NCBI GenBank assembly: GCA_963753725.1
Contig: CAVWDI010000021.1
Location: 124,001 to 188,000 of the forward strand
Reading direction: 5' to 3'
Length of the DNA: 64,000 bases
Source: CAVWDI01 sp963753725
GTDB taxonomy: Bacteria; Chloroflexota; Anaerolineae; Anaerolineales; UBA4823
Below the pieces are notes generated by a model. That model saw only the letters and a program-made list of their open reading frames with translations, did not search any database and was not told the DNA's origin. Below are positions 1-9,490 of this stretch, piece after piece. Made by a program: the position numbers and the translations under genes. Within the stretch, counting starts at the first letter, position 1; each line of letters begins with the position of its first letter.

Positions 1-2
1 GT

Positions 3-377
3 TTTGTAAACGGCACGGGGCACGTGAACCTGGAAGATCTCGGAGATAACAAAACCCTGATGAAATACGATGGAGACATGCAGGTTGGAGGCAAGCTGGC
101 CAGTGTAGGTCAGAGGCTGATCGATACCGCCAGTAAAAGTATCATCCGCCAGGGTTTAGACACGCTTAACAAAGCTTTAGTAGCGCGCGTGGCCGCTCAA
201 AGTACAGGCGAACAGGTTGAGTATTCTGCTCCCTCAGAAAGTCAGTTTGCCGCATCGGTGGCAAAAGATATGGCAGGAGAGGCTTTCTCTTCAACTCGTG
301 TGAGATGGATTATTATTGCGGCTGTTATTGTAATTATCGTCTTGTTGTATTTTCTGATCAGCGGAAACGCTGCTTAA
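3..377 (+). CDS. CoxG-like SRPBCC family protein, C-terminal part (runs in from left edge)
   Basis: The open frame continues to the left edge, so the 5' end is missing. The visible part begins with a segment ending in VNLEDLGDNKTLMKYDGD, followed by GGKLASVGQRLID. This Gly-rich signature is typical of carbon monoxide dehydrogenase subunit G (CoxG), a START/SRPBCC-fold protein that accompanies molybdenum hydroxylases of the CO/xanthine dehydrogenase type. After a variable linker the protein ends in one hydrophobic segment (about WIIIAAVIVIIVLLYFLI), which would anchor it in the membrane as in other CoxG proteins. The BMP-type transporter downstream would suit a purine-oxidising locus, but that link is inference. 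An internal ATG at 24 is unlikely to be the start because conserved residues precede it. Confidence 0.75.
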   Translation, partial: FVNGTGHVNLEDLGDNKTLMKYDGDMQVGGKLASVGQRLIDTASKSIIRQGLDTLNKALVARVAAQSTGEQVEYSAPSESQFAASVAKDMAGEAFSSTRVRWIIIAAVIVIIVLLYFLISGNAA

Positions 378-489
378 TCAAGGAAGGAGGCCGCAGATAA
401 CTATAAACCGATTTAAAAGCTTTCGTTCCAGTGAAAGGAGGATACCAAGCCTGTAAAATTGTAAACAAATCAATATCGAGCAAAAAGAA

Positions 490-518
490 TTGACATGCTT
501 CACAATTTTTTGTAAAAT
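490..518 (+). promoter_or_regulatory. Sigma70-type promoter of the BMP transporter operon
   Basis: TTGACA at 490-495 and TAAAAT at 513-518 are separated by exactly 17 bp. Transcription would start near 525, about 110 nt before the BMP lipoprotein start at 636. No other strong promoter is visible before the transporter genes. Confidence 0.7.
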
Positions 519-635
519 GAATAACATTTTTTGAGGGGCATATCAACTCTATCGGAGAGAAGCATAATACGCATAAATCATATTGCGTATATTGCTTCCG
601 TAAACATGTTCAGGGAACAAAAGGAGAAGGAAACA

Positions 636-1990
636 ATGAGCAAGAAGATCGGTTTGTTTTTTGCAGCATTATTGGTCATAAGCCTCATTCTGACCGCTTG
701 TGCGCCTCAGGAGGTTGTTGTCACCAAGGAAGTCGTCAAGACCGTTGAAGTCGAAAAAGAGGTCGTCAAAACGGTCGAGGTTGAAAAAGAAGTCGAAAAA
801 GAGGTCGTAAAAACCGTCGAGGTCGAAAAGGAAGTTGAAGTTGAGGTTATGGGGGATGCAGACTCTGGCGATCGAACATTTCAGCATCATTGAGGGCACC
901 ACCTGGTCTGGCGCCCACGATCGTGCCGGTAAGCGTATAGCTGAAAAATATCCCAGCGTTGAATATGTCTACAGAGAGGAAGTAGGACCGGATCTGACCG
1001 TTCCGTATGCCGAGGAACTGATCTCTGAGGGCGCTGACATTGTAGTTGGGAACGCAGAGTTCATGGGAATGCCGCTAATTGATATCGCTGACCAGTACCC
1101 GGAGGTTTATTTTGGCTCCATCATCGCCAGCGATCTGTCAACCAAGAGGAATTTCATCAGAACTCTTCCCCAGGCAGTATCAAGCGCTGTACCTGGAAGG
1201 TCTCATCGCAGGCGCGCTGACCGAGACCGGTAATATTGGTATCGTCTCAGCCTTCCCATCTGTTCAGGTTATCCGCCGCCAGGCTGGATTTATCCTCGGG
1301 GTGCAGGATGCCGCCGAACAGCTTGGAAAAGACATAAATGTTTATGTGAAGTATGTCGGAGACTGGTATCTCCCTCAAGAAGAGCGTGATATCGCCAGCA
1401 CATTGGTTAGCCAATATGATGTGGATATCCTGACCCAGCAGACTGATTCCGGATCACCGCAGGACGTCGCTAAAGAAGAAGGTGTCTGGTTCGTGGGCAA
1501 AGACATGGACATCGTTGGTGAATACGGATGGGGTGACGAGAATTCCGTGGCTGTATCATTTGATACCCGCTGGGAAGTCCTGTACGATACAATGGTAAAA
1601 GACTGGCTGTCCGGGAACCCCGACCCCGAAACCATCCTGTACCTGGGTATGGCCGACAGCATGATCCTGGCTGATGGGACAGAGGCTCTGACGGTGGACT
1701 TAATGAACGACGGCAAGGTAGGCGTAGAGGCTATCAGTCCGGTTGCTCTTGAGTCGGTTCCGGAAGAGATCGTTGCCCTGGTGGAACAAAGAAGAAACCA
1801 GATGATCGAAGGTGTATGGGACCCATTCTTTGAACACGCTTTTGTCAGCAACGGGACTGGTCTGGACCTTGAAGGCGCTCCTGTTCCCCCAGAAGGGGAA
1901 GAAGTTAAACCTGCCGGCGAGATGCCGACCGATGAATGGCTGCTCTCGCTGTTCAACTTCGACCTGGTTGGAACTACTGTTCTGGAGTAA
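636..1990 (+). CDS. BMP-family substrate-binding lipoprotein, two frameshifts
   Basis: The start at 636 follows an AAGGAGAAGG ribosome site and gives a lipoprotein signal peptide ending in the lipobox LTAC. Next comes a repetitive charged linker built of VEKEV/VVKTVEV units, then a Bmp/Med periplasmic-binding domain (GTTWSGAHDRAGKR, GNAEFMGMPL, FPRQYQALYLEGLIAGALT, FPSVQVIRRQAGF). This family binds nucleosides or other small metabolites for ABC import. The product is split over three frames: it changes frame between about 845 and 860, and again near 1157-1170 inside the conserved stretch joining NFIR to FPRQYQ. The protein is otherwise full length, so indel errors are more likely than decay, though a pseudogene is possible. 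It heads the transporter operon. Confidence 0.85.
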
Positions 1991-2044
1991 ATAAGGTTTC
2001 TACTAAATAGTGAAGGATAAATATATATAGTGTAAAAATCTTCA

Positions 2045-2085
2045 GGCTCCCATTTATGAGGTGAATATCCTATATAGTGGGAGCC
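2045..2085 (+). terminator. Hairpin between binding protein and ATPase genes (attenuator or terminator)
   Basis: GGCTCCCA (2045-2052) and TGGGAGCC (2078-2085) form a perfect 8-bp stem, with partial AGG/CCT pairing inside the loop. Only a weak T-rich tail follows. Its position after the binding-protein gene and before the ATPase gene suits partial termination that lets the lipoprotein be made in excess. Confidence 0.45.
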
Positions 2086-2237
2086 TTACTCTATCTCCCA
2101 GACTGAAAAAATGCTGACTTTGGAGACAATGAATAGTGTCCACGACATCATGCAGCAGTCTGGTGGGAGACATGCTGAAATAAATTCAAAAAACATAACG
2201 CTTATTACAAAACCCTTGCAAGAGGCGAGTTTATACA

Positions 2238-3782
2238 ATGCTGCTGGATGGAATAAAACGCGGAGAAACGGTACTTGAAACAAAGGGTATAACTAAAAAA
2301 TTCCCGGGGGTTGTGGCAAATGACCATATCGACTTCGAAATAAAGGCCGGAGAGATTCATGCCATCCTGGGGGAAAACGGCGCCGGGAAGACCACCTTAA
2401 TGAACGTCCTGTTCGGACTGTACCAACCCGATGAGGGCGAGATACTTATCGGAGGTAAAAGCGTTAAATTGAGATCACCTCTGGACGCTATCGATTTGGG
2501 GATAGGGATGGTTCACCAACATCGCAAATTGGTGTCCGCACACTCAGTGATCGAAAACATCATCCTCGGGCATCCAAATGCCGGGAAAATTCTGGACCTG
2601 AAAACGGCGGAAGCAGACATTGATGTGTTCTGCGAAAAGTACGGCTTCAAGGTCGACTACAAAGCCAAAATCTGGCAGCTTTCGGAAGGCGAAAAACAGG
2701 TCGTTGAAATCCTAAAAGTCCTCTATCGCGGGGCGGAAATCCTCATTCTGGACGAACCTACTTCTGCACTGACGCCTCCCGAAACCGAAAAACTGTTGGC
2801 GTCCATCGAAGCCATGTCTGGCGATGACCTGGCGATAGTCCCATTTATTACGCATAAACTGCCCATCGTACTTGCGATATCCGACCGGGTAACCGTTCTG
2901 AGGCGCGGTAAAGTTGTGAGCAGTATGCCAACAGAGCTGGCGACTGAAAAGAGCCTGGCGATGGAGATGGTCGGCAGAGAAGTCATATTCAGGATTGAGA
3001 GAGTAAAAGTAGAGCGGGGACCCACCATCCTCGAGGTGGAAAATCTCTCCGCCATTAGCGATAAGGGCGTTCTGGCTTTAGATGGTGTGTCATTTTCAAT
3101 TTGTGAAGGCGAAATTCTTGGTATCGCTGGAATCTCCGGCAACGGGCAGCAGGAACTGGTTGAAGTGCTCGCAGGACTTCGAGAACCAGAAAGCGGAAAG
3201 GTGATTCTTGAAGGGCAAGATATCACGAAGTCCTCCAGCCTGGAAAGATGGCAGCTTGGCCTTGGTTACATCCCATCCGACCGCATAGACGTGGGTTCAA
3301 TTGCCGATTTCTCATTGGTGGAAAATACCACCATGAATTATTACTTCGACGAGAAATACACACGGCGCGGAACTTTAGACTACGGGAAAATACGTGAACT
3401 GACGGAAGAAATCATCTCCGAATATGGAGTTGCCACAACCAGTCCAGACAACCTGGCAAAAACCTTGTCCGGTGGGAACCTGCAAAAACTGATCCTGGCT
3501 CGTGTGCTCACACGCCAACCGCGCCTTGTGATCGCGGATATACCAACGCAGGGGCTCGATATCGGGGCGACAGAGTTCGTGCGTAACAAACTTGTGGAGG
3601 CAAAAGAGACCGGAGCCTGTGTCCTGCTTATTTCCGAGGACCTGGATGAAATTTTATCGTTAAGCGATTGGGTAGTCCCAATCTACGAAGGGAAATTTAT
3701 GGACATAATCCCGGGTGATAATGTCAAGAGAGAGAGTGTCGGCGCCATGATGGCTGGTCTGCATCTGGAGGCGGAAATATGA
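2238..3782 (+). CDS. BMP-type ABC transporter, double ATP-binding subunit
   Basis: This 514-residue protein has two fused nucleotide-binding domains of the RbsA/NupO type, which energise import by the two permeases encoded downstream. The first domain has a normal Walker A (GENGAGKTT, about residues 45-53), a family-typical signature LSEGEKQVVE and Walker B ILILDEPTSAL. The second has the degenerate Walker A GISGNGQQE and signature LSGGNLQKL, so probably only one site hydrolyses ATP efficiently. The ATG at 2238 has a weak upstream GAGGCGAG. The gene overlaps the next by 4 nt (ATGA), so the two are translationally coupled. Confidence 0.92.
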   Translation: MLLDGIKRGETVLETKGITKKFPGVVANDHIDFEIKAGEIHAILGENGAGKTTLMNVLFGLYQPDEGEILIGGKSVKLRSPLDAIDLGIGMVHQHRKLVSAHSVIENIILGHPNAGKILDLKTAEADIDVFCEKYGFKVDYKAKIWQLSEGEKQVVEILKVLYRGAEILILDEPTSALTPPETEKLLASIEAMSGDDLAIVPFITHKLPIVLAISDRVTVLRRGKVVSSMPTELATEKSLAMEMVGREVIFRIERVKVERGPTILEVENLSAISDKGVLALDGVSFSICEGEILGIAGISGNGQQELVEVLAGLREPESGKVILEGQDITKSSSLERWQLGLGYIPSDRIDVGSIADFSLVENTTMNYYFDEKYTRRGTLDYGKIRELTEEIISEYGVATTSPDNLAKTLSGGNLQKLILARVLTRQPRLVIADIPTQGLDIGATEFVRNKLVEAKETGACVLLISEDLDEILSLSDWVVPIYEGKFMDIIPGDNVKRESVGAMMAGLHLEAEI

Positions 3783-4912
3783 AGATTGGCGGCTACGAAT
3801 TAAAGCTTGAACAACGGATCTCTTTGGCTGGTTGGCAGGCAGCGCTCACATCAATCCTGGCCATAGTTGTCGCTCTGCTCCTTTTTAGTTTGTTATTTAT
3901 TTTCGAGGGTATCAATCCAATTACCGCTTATCGGGAAGTGTTTTCATACGCTTTTGCCAACCAATTTGGTTTACCGCTGACCATTAACAGGTTTATCTTC
4001 CTGCTCCTGAGCACGTTCGCATTTATCATTCCTTACAGAGCAGGACTCTGGAACATTGGTATGGCCGGTCAATTTTATATCGGGGCAATAGGCGTTTACG
4101 CTGTTCTATTAGCATTCGGTGTGAAGAGCTTCAATATTGTCCCAATATCCCCTGCAATCATTTTATTATTAATGTTGATCGCCGCAGCCCTGGGCGGCGC
4201 CCTGCTTGGCGTGATTCCTGGGTTTCTGAAAGGGAAGTACAACATCAACGAAATCGTTGTGACCATGATGTTAAACTTCATAACATTCTATTTTGTTTCA
4301 TTCATGATCAAAGAGGGTGGTCCCTTCATGAATCCCGGCGGTCGTGGTGAAAGCTTCGAACTGCCCGCATCGCTGCAGGCCCCGTTAATCCGCAATGTTC
4401 CTTTCACCATATTTATCGCTCTCGGGGTAGCTCTTCTCCTGTACTACATGTTCGCTAAAACAAAAATAGGTTATCAAATCCGAGCCTACGGCAAAAATCC
4501 GGCTGCGGCAGAATACGCAGGCATAAGTAAATTTAAAATTCCCCTCCTGGTTTTTATTATGGGAGGTGCACTGGCAGGTCTGGCTGGATATCACTATTTC
4601 GCTGCATTTCCAGGCGTGTACAAGATCTCCCGGAATTATGGTCAGATAGGTGATCTAGCTTTTTATGGGATCATATGTGGTCTGATATCCCAGGGCAATC
4701 CCCTGGCAGCCATTCCAGTAGCGCTGCTCTTCGGAGGATTATCCGTGGGAGGCAGACTGGTCCAGGGAAAACTTCACATGAGCTTTGGTGTGGATTATGC
4801 CTTGCTAGGCGTTTTGATGATTACGCTGGTTGCGTTTCAATTCTTTTACCGTTATAAATTTGTGTTCATAAAAACTGGGAAGGAGAATATCGATGTGGGA
4901 ATTTCTCACTAG
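3779..4912 (+). CDS. BMP-type ABC transporter permease, subunit 1
   Basis: A 377-residue polytopic membrane protein of the BPD_transp_2 family (NupP/YufP-like). It has a short cytoplasmic N-terminus and about ten hydrophobic segments. It contains the conserved stretch IPYRAGLWNIGMAGQFYIGA, and later KTKIGYQIRAYGKNPAAAEYAG, the loop that contacts the ATPase. It pairs with the permease encoded next to form the channel. The start overlaps the ATPase stop by 4 nt and the end overlaps the next gene by 20 nt. Confidence 0.92.
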   Translation: MKIGGYELKLEQRISLAGWQAALTSILAIVVALLLFSLLFIFEGINPITAYREVFSYAFANQFGLPLTINRFIFLLLSTFAFIIPYRAGLWNIGMAGQFYIGAIGVYAVLLAFGVKSFNIVPISPAIILLLMLIAAALGGALLGVIPGFLKGKYNINEIVVTMMLNFITFYFVSFMIKEGGPFMNPGGRGESFELPASLQAPLIRNVPFTIFIALGVALLLYYMFAKTKIGYQIRAYGKNPAAAEYAGISKFKIPLLVFIMGGALAGLAGYHYFAAFPGVYKISRNYGQIGDLAFYGIICGLISQGNPLAAIPVALLFGGLSVGGRLVQGKLHMSFGVDYALLGVLMITLVAFQFFYRYKFVFIKTGKENIDVGISH

Positions 4913-5768
4913 AAGTCTGGATGCCTCAACAATTTTCACCTTTGCCGCTCTGGGCGAGCTAATCGGTCAGCGGTCAGGGATCTTAAACGTTGGCATCGAA
5001 GGCGTTATGCTTTTTGGCGCAACCCTGGGTTTCATCGCGGCTCAATCCACCGGGAACTACCTGATTGGTTTCCTTGTTGGCATTGCAGTCGGCGGCTTGC
5101 TCGGTCTTCTGCACGGTTTCTTCTCCATAACACTGGGAGTTGATCAGGTTGTGAGCGGGATGGGAATATGGATTCTCGGCTTTGGTCTCACCACCTACGT
5201 GGGCAATCCCTTCACAGGCCCTTTGGGCATGGACAGGATACCCTCCATATTCGGAATTTCCCCCTTCTTTTATCTTGAACTTATTCTGGTAGTCATCACC
5301 TGGTTCGTGCTCTCAAAGACGAGTTTAGGATTGAGGATTAGATCGGTGGGTGAAAACCCATCTGTCGCCGTAGTATCCGGTATTGACGTCGCCAAAACTC
5401 GTTATCTATGCGTAATCACAGGTGGGATGCTGATGGGGCTGGCGGGCGCCATATATTCACTGGATTACAACCCAGTATGGAACTACAACTTCCTTATGGG
5501 CTGGGGTTTTATCGCCCTGGCGCTGGTTTTCTTCTCGATGTGGAATCCTTTCATCCTGCTGGCTGGTTCTCTGCTGTTTGGCACACTGTGGCAGCTTTCG
5601 CTCAATCCGCAGCTGGTGCTGCCGGGTGTAATGTCCAGATATGTCTGGCGGATGGTACCATTTATCATCACCTTGGGCGCGCTCCTGCTCATGGCAACCA
5701 AATGGTTCCGTACCAAATGGGGGGCGGCAAAACCGGAAGCGCTTGGTGTCCCCTACGTTAAAGATTAA
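4893..5768 (+). CDS. BMP-type ABC transporter permease, subunit 2
   Basis: A 291-residue membrane protein of the same family as the preceding permease (NupQ/YufQ-like, normally the shorter partner). The N-terminus shows the typical AALGELIGQRSGILNVGIEG motif. A cytoplasmic loop SLGLRIRSVGENPSVAVVSG matches the ATPase-coupling loop. It ends the four-gene operon of lipoprotein, ATPase and two permeases. The substrate cannot be read from the sequence; nucleosides or purines are the usual ones for this family. Confidence 0.92.
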   Translation: MWEFLTRSLDASTIFTFAALGELIGQRSGILNVGIEGVMLFGATLGFIAAQSTGNYLIGFLVGIAVGGLLGLLHGFFSITLGVDQVVSGMGIWILGFGLTTYVGNPFTGPLGMDRIPSIFGISPFFYLELILVVITWFVLSKTSLGLRIRSVGENPSVAVVSGIDVAKTRYLCVITGGMLMGLAGAIYSLDYNPVWNYNFLMGWGFIALALVFFSMWNPFILLAGSLLFGTLWQLSLNPQLVLPGVMSRYVWRMVPFIITLGALLLMATKWFRTKWGAAKPEALGVPYVKD

Positions 5769-5903
5769 GTACAGTTCGCCAGTAAGACCGGTATTCTTGG
5801 AATATTTTGGTAGATGATGCCTGGTGTCCTTTAAGGGCCAGTTGGCTGTCGCTGTTATTCAGGCTAATGGCGCCGCGCTTTAATCACACATCTGCTACAC
5901 AGC

Positions 5904-6647
5904 TCAAATCCCAATAGAACCCATGGGTTTTTGCGCCGCAAGCACAGCCTCCATATTTTCGCGATAAAGGATTTTAATATCTACAAATCCAATTGATCGC
6001 AAGATATCAATCGTATCCCCTTCTTTCATACATCTATCCGGCGCCTGGTCCGCTACATTGTGAAGAACCCAATCTTTCAACAGCTTGATTTTTCCCAGTG
6101 GGGCATATGCATCAAAAAACCGCTCCAGGGCCCTTTCCAGAGCTTTGAAACGCTGTATATCATCTTGTGGAGCATACTTATCAGCATTTATAAATAAACC
6201 GCCCGGTACCAGCGCCCTGAAAATTTCATTGTGAAGTTCATCCCGGTAGGTCTTCTCCATATTGTGCAGCGTGAGAGCGCTGGCGGCAATATGAGCGGAC
6301 CCGGTCTCTTGCTCTTTAAAGTAATCCAGAGCATCCGCGTGAACCAGTTCACTTTTCTTTTCAAGCAGCGCTTCGGAAAGGTTTATCTTTGCTTGCCGTA
6401 CCATTTCCTCTTCGCTGTCCAGGCACACCAGGTAGACATCTCCTCGCGATCGCAGGATTGTATGTGAAGTTACTCCGTCACCGCATCCGATATCAATTAC
6501 ACGAAGTATTGGCGTCTTGGGTTCTGCTTGGTATTCCCCGACAGCTTTGCCCACTTGCGCCTGTAATTCTTCAAAATGGGGCAGCGCCAGGCTGATAAGC
6601 TGGTATTCTTCGCTCATCTTTCCCTTGAATCTTTGTTCATCATTCAT
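5904..6647 (-). CDS. Class I SAM-dependent methyltransferase
   Basis: This 247-residue cytoplasmic protein has SAM-binding motif I, VIDIGCGDG, at about residues 50-58. An acidic motif II region (VYLVCLDSEEEMVRQAK) and a post-motif segment AHIAASALTLHNM follow. The substrate is unknown. It stands alone, convergent with the transporter operon, with no cofactor or pathway genes beside it. The family call is secure, the role is not. Confidence 0.8.
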   Translation of the reverse strand: MNDEQRFKGKMSEEYQLISLALPHFEELQAQVGKAVGEYQAEPKTPILRVIDIGCGDGVTSHTILRSRGDVYLVCLDSEEEMVRQAKINLSEALLEKKSELVHADALDYFKEQETGSAHIAASALTLHNMEKTYRDELHNEIFRALVPGGLFINADKYAPQDDIQRFKALERALERFFDAYAPLGKIKLLKDWVLHNVADQAPDRCMKEGDTIDILRSIGFVDIKILYRENMEAVLAAQKPMGSIGI

Positions 6648-7039
6648 GATTTAGTTCCTAATAACATTTGATACGCAGGTCCGCATTTTTAATATTTTAC
6701 TTTAGATCCCCTGGGATTCTTCTGAGGTCAAATTCTCGATATCTTCAAAGTCTGGCGTATTATACATCCACAGATACATTAGAATTTTTTTATGGGTATG
6801 GTTAATTGGGTAAATGCTCGTAACCCATGGACTGGAATCAAGCAAAACAGTTCTTCCATCCACCTCCCATGCTTAATAAATAAACCATGATGGTCTAAAT
6901 AACTAATTTCCAACTCAGAGTATCTACATTACGGTAAAATTGGGTGTTCGATAGACATAAAGAAAAAATTATAAAAAATAATCAAACATCAAATTGCTGA
7001 TATATCCGCTAAATCTCTAAGGAGTTGTATAAATCCGTA
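6648..7039. other. Intergenic region, divergent spacer
   Basis: This AT-rich spacer of 392 bp separates the leftward methyltransferase gene from rightward surE. It must hold both promoters, but I see no clear -35/-10 pair, no long inverted repeat and no convincing small gene. Confidence 0.5.
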
Positions 7040-7850
7040 ATGGAAAAACCTCAAATCCGATCTAACAAACGATGACGGTATCCAATCCCCAGGGTTGTGG
7101 GCTGCAGCCGAATCTCTTTCAGACCTGGGTTACGTGCATGTCGTCGCCCCTCAAGATCAGACCTCCGGTATGGGGCGCAGCTTCCCGCGTACTTATAACG
7201 GCAGCATTCAAGTTCACAATATGACGGTCAATGATAAAGAATGGCAGGTGTTTGCCGTCAGCGGTTCCCCCGCCCAAACGGTCCTGCATGCTGTGCATGA
7301 AATTCTTCCGGCAAAACCCGATCTGGTAGTCTCTGGAATCAATTACGGCGAAAACCTGGGTACCGGTGTCAGCGCTTCTGGGACAGTCGGCGCGGCCATG
7401 GAATTTGCCACCATGGGAATACCCTCCCTGGCTATCTCGCTCGAGACCGACCCTCACCACTATTTGTCCTACTCCGATAAGGTCGATTTCAGTACCGCCG
7501 CATACTATACAGCTTATTTTGGACAAATATTATTAGATAAGCGTTTCCCGCCAGATGTTGATTTGCTGAAAGTAGATGTTCCCTGCGATATCACAACTGA
7601 AACGGGATGGGAGGTGACGCGCCTGTCTCATGTCCCGTATTTTCAACCGATCGTCCCGGATCGGAAATCATTGAGTGATCCAGCCAGCTTCGGTTACACC
7701 CTGGTGGGCAATCCTGAAGAGGATGCTGAAGATACGGATGTATACACACTGCGGGTGAAAGGGCGCGTCTGTGTCACCCCGCTCAGCCTGGATTTCACCT
7801 CACGCGTTGACCTGGGCGATTTTGATAAATTACTGCGTGAAAAAGATTAG
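7040..7850 (+). CDS. surE: 5'/3'-nucleotidase SurE, one frameshift near the start
   Basis: SurE is a metal-dependent nucleoside-monophosphate phosphatase. The start MEKPQI (ATG at 7040) lies one frame away from the continuation LTNDDGIQSPG. Four bases (7058-7061) stand where three are expected, so one extra base breaks the frame just before the metal-binding NDDG motif. The rest carries the family signature SGINYGENLGTGVSASGTVG and AMEFATMGIPSLAIS. Length after repair is about 270 residues, normal for SurE. Translation from the first downstream in-frame start would lose the NDDG motif, so either the protein is inactive or the extra base is an assembly error. Confidence 0.88.
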
Positions 7851-7874
7851 TTTATCTGGTTGGTAGTCTTGCCA

Positions 7875-8690
7875 TCAATCAACTATGGAGGCAGTCCGCT
7901 GCTGTAGTAAAACTTCCAGAATCCGGGGATGTAGATGTGGGTTGGCAGCCAGCGCCGAACACGGCTTCTCAAAGAAATCAAGACCGCCATCCGCGCCGGT
8001 AACAATTCCACCTGCTTCTTTCACAATCAACACTCCCGCGGCCAGGTCCCACTGCTCCATGCGCAGTTCCCAGAATCCATCCAGCCTGCCAGCCGCGACA
8101 TAGCTCAAATCCAGGGTAGCCGATCCCAGCCGGCGTACTCCCTGAGTTTTCAGCGTTAAAATACTGAACTCTTCCAGGTTATTGCGCGGGTTAGTATGCG
8201 TATCGTAAGCAAACCCAGTAACCAGCAGGCTGCGCTTCAAACTGTCCGTTTCGGATATGCGGATTGGCAGCCCATTCAACCAGGCTCCTCGCCCAATTTC
8301 AGCGCTGAAACATTCATCCAGCATCGGGTCGTAAACAACGCCATATTTCATTTCCCCGTCTACTTCATAACCAATTGAAACCGCAAAGTTAGGCACGCCG
8401 TGCACGTAATTAGTCGTTCCATCCAGCGGGTCTAGGTACCATTTACAGTTTCCCTGTGCATCCAGGTGTCCACTTTCCTCTGCGATGATCTGGTCATCCG
8501 GATTATTGCGACGGATTTCGTTGATCAGGAACACCTCCGAAAGCCGGTCTATTTCAGTGACCGGATTGATTTCGCCCTTATAATCTATTTGATGGTCGCG
8601 TCCGAACCCGGGATGGGTGATAAATCCCGCTTTTAGAATATCCCCTGCGCTGCGTGCCAATCCTTCAATTTCTGGCAAACTTGTTGACAT
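7875..8690 (-). CDS. Inositol monophosphatase family protein (SuhB-like)
   Basis: A 271-residue member of the Mg-dependent, Li-sensitive phosphatase superfamily. Metal-binding motifs are intact: E71-E72 in IIAEESG, DPLDGTTNYVHG at about 87-98, and the C-terminal WDLAAGVLIVKEAGG. Candidate substrates are inositol-1-phosphate and related sugar phosphates. It could also act on fructose-1,6-bisphosphate or 3'-phosphoadenosine phosphate, as relatives do. It lies downstream of the HD-hydrolase gene on the same strand, with a 122-bp gap, so it may have its own promoter. Confidence 0.88.
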   Translation of the reverse strand: MSTSLPEIEGLARSAGDILKAGFITHPGFGRDHQIDYKGEINPVTEIDRLSEVFLINEIRRNNPDDQIIAEESGHLDAQGNCKWYLDPLDGTTNYVHGVPNFAVSIGYEVDGEMKYGVVYDPMLDECFSAEIGRGAWLNGLPIRISETDSLKRSLLVTGFAYDTHTNPRNNLEEFSILTLKTQGVRRLGSATLDLSYVAAGRLDGFWELRMEQWDLAAGVLIVKEAGGIVTGADGGLDFFEKPCSALAANPHLHPRILEVLLQQRTASIVD

Positions 8691-8812
8691 AAATTTCTTC
8701 TCTTTATCTTTTTATTTAACTCTAAACACGCCATTATAAACCCAATATTTACCCTGGATTTTATTTGCACAGAATGTTAAGTAAGTTTTTTTTATAGCTG
8801 GAAACTCGAAGT

Positions 8813-9481
8813 CTAAATTTCTCCCCTGACTTCAGCCTCTAACCGCTCAAAGTAAGTCATCATAAAGCGGTGCCTCTCTTCCGCCATAGCTTTGCCGGAT
8901 ACCGTGTACATGCGCGCTTTTATTTTGGACAATTTGAAGATATTCTCGTGATAAGCGCTGTGCGCTTCATTCGCATCCTTTTCTCCTGTGGAAAGAAATC
9001 CCTCCGAAGGTTTGGCGTAGACCGGCTGGTCTGCCCGGGCGGCATAAGCGACTGCCCGCGCAGCCCCAATCGCCCCAATCGCATCCAGTTTGTCAGCATC
9101 AAACAAGACTTTTGCCTCAATTGTGGCCGGTACTTCGCTGTTCCCCCTGAAACGATGGGCGCGGATGCAGTGCTGTACGGCCTGGATGCGCGGCTCAGGC
9201 CATCCCTCATCCTGCAATACTTTTCTGGCAAATTGTGCCGAAATTTTGTGGTGCTCAACCCGGTTTTCGTCCACCGAAGGTGTTTCCAATTCGCCCTCGA
9301 TATCGGCGTTTGAGCCGCCATTCGTGTCATGCAGGAGCGCTGCGGCGCGCACAATCTCGATATCCGCTCCCTCAATTTTCGCAAGTCGCTCCGCCAGACA
9401 AAAAACTCGCACTACGTGATCCAGGCCATGCACGGGGTCGCGGGATGTATACCAGCTGAGTGCGTCTTCCAGTGTCGGCAT
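8813..9481 (-). CDS. HD-domain phosphohydrolase
   Basis: A 222-residue protein with the HD metal-binding pattern: H in the GLDHVVRVF segment, the HD pair in AALLHDTNGG, a further His in the VQHCIRAHRF segment and Asp in KVLFDADKLDAIG. This fits uncharacterised YedJ-like HD hydrolases that act on nucleotides or other phosphate esters. Only 9 bp separate it from hutI upstream, so the two are almost certainly cotranscribed. No biochemical link to histidine breakdown is evident. Confidence 0.85.
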   Translation of the reverse strand: MPTLEDALSWYTSRDPVHGLDHVVRVFCLAERLAKIEGADIEIVRAAALLHDTNGGSNADIEGELETPSVDENRVEHHKISAQFARKVLQDEGWPEPRIQAVQHCIRAHRFRGNSEVPATIEAKVLFDADKLDAIGAIGAARAVAYAARADQPVYAKPSEGFLSTGEKDANEAHSAYHENIFKLSKIKARMYTVSGKAMAEERHRFMMTYFERLEAEVRGEI

Positions 9482-9490
9482 ATTATTGGT

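Noticed and set aside
1375..1956. 193-codon minus-strand ORF
   Set aside because: It is antisense to the conserved BMP-binding domain and is rich in Ser/Pro as is usual for shadow frames.
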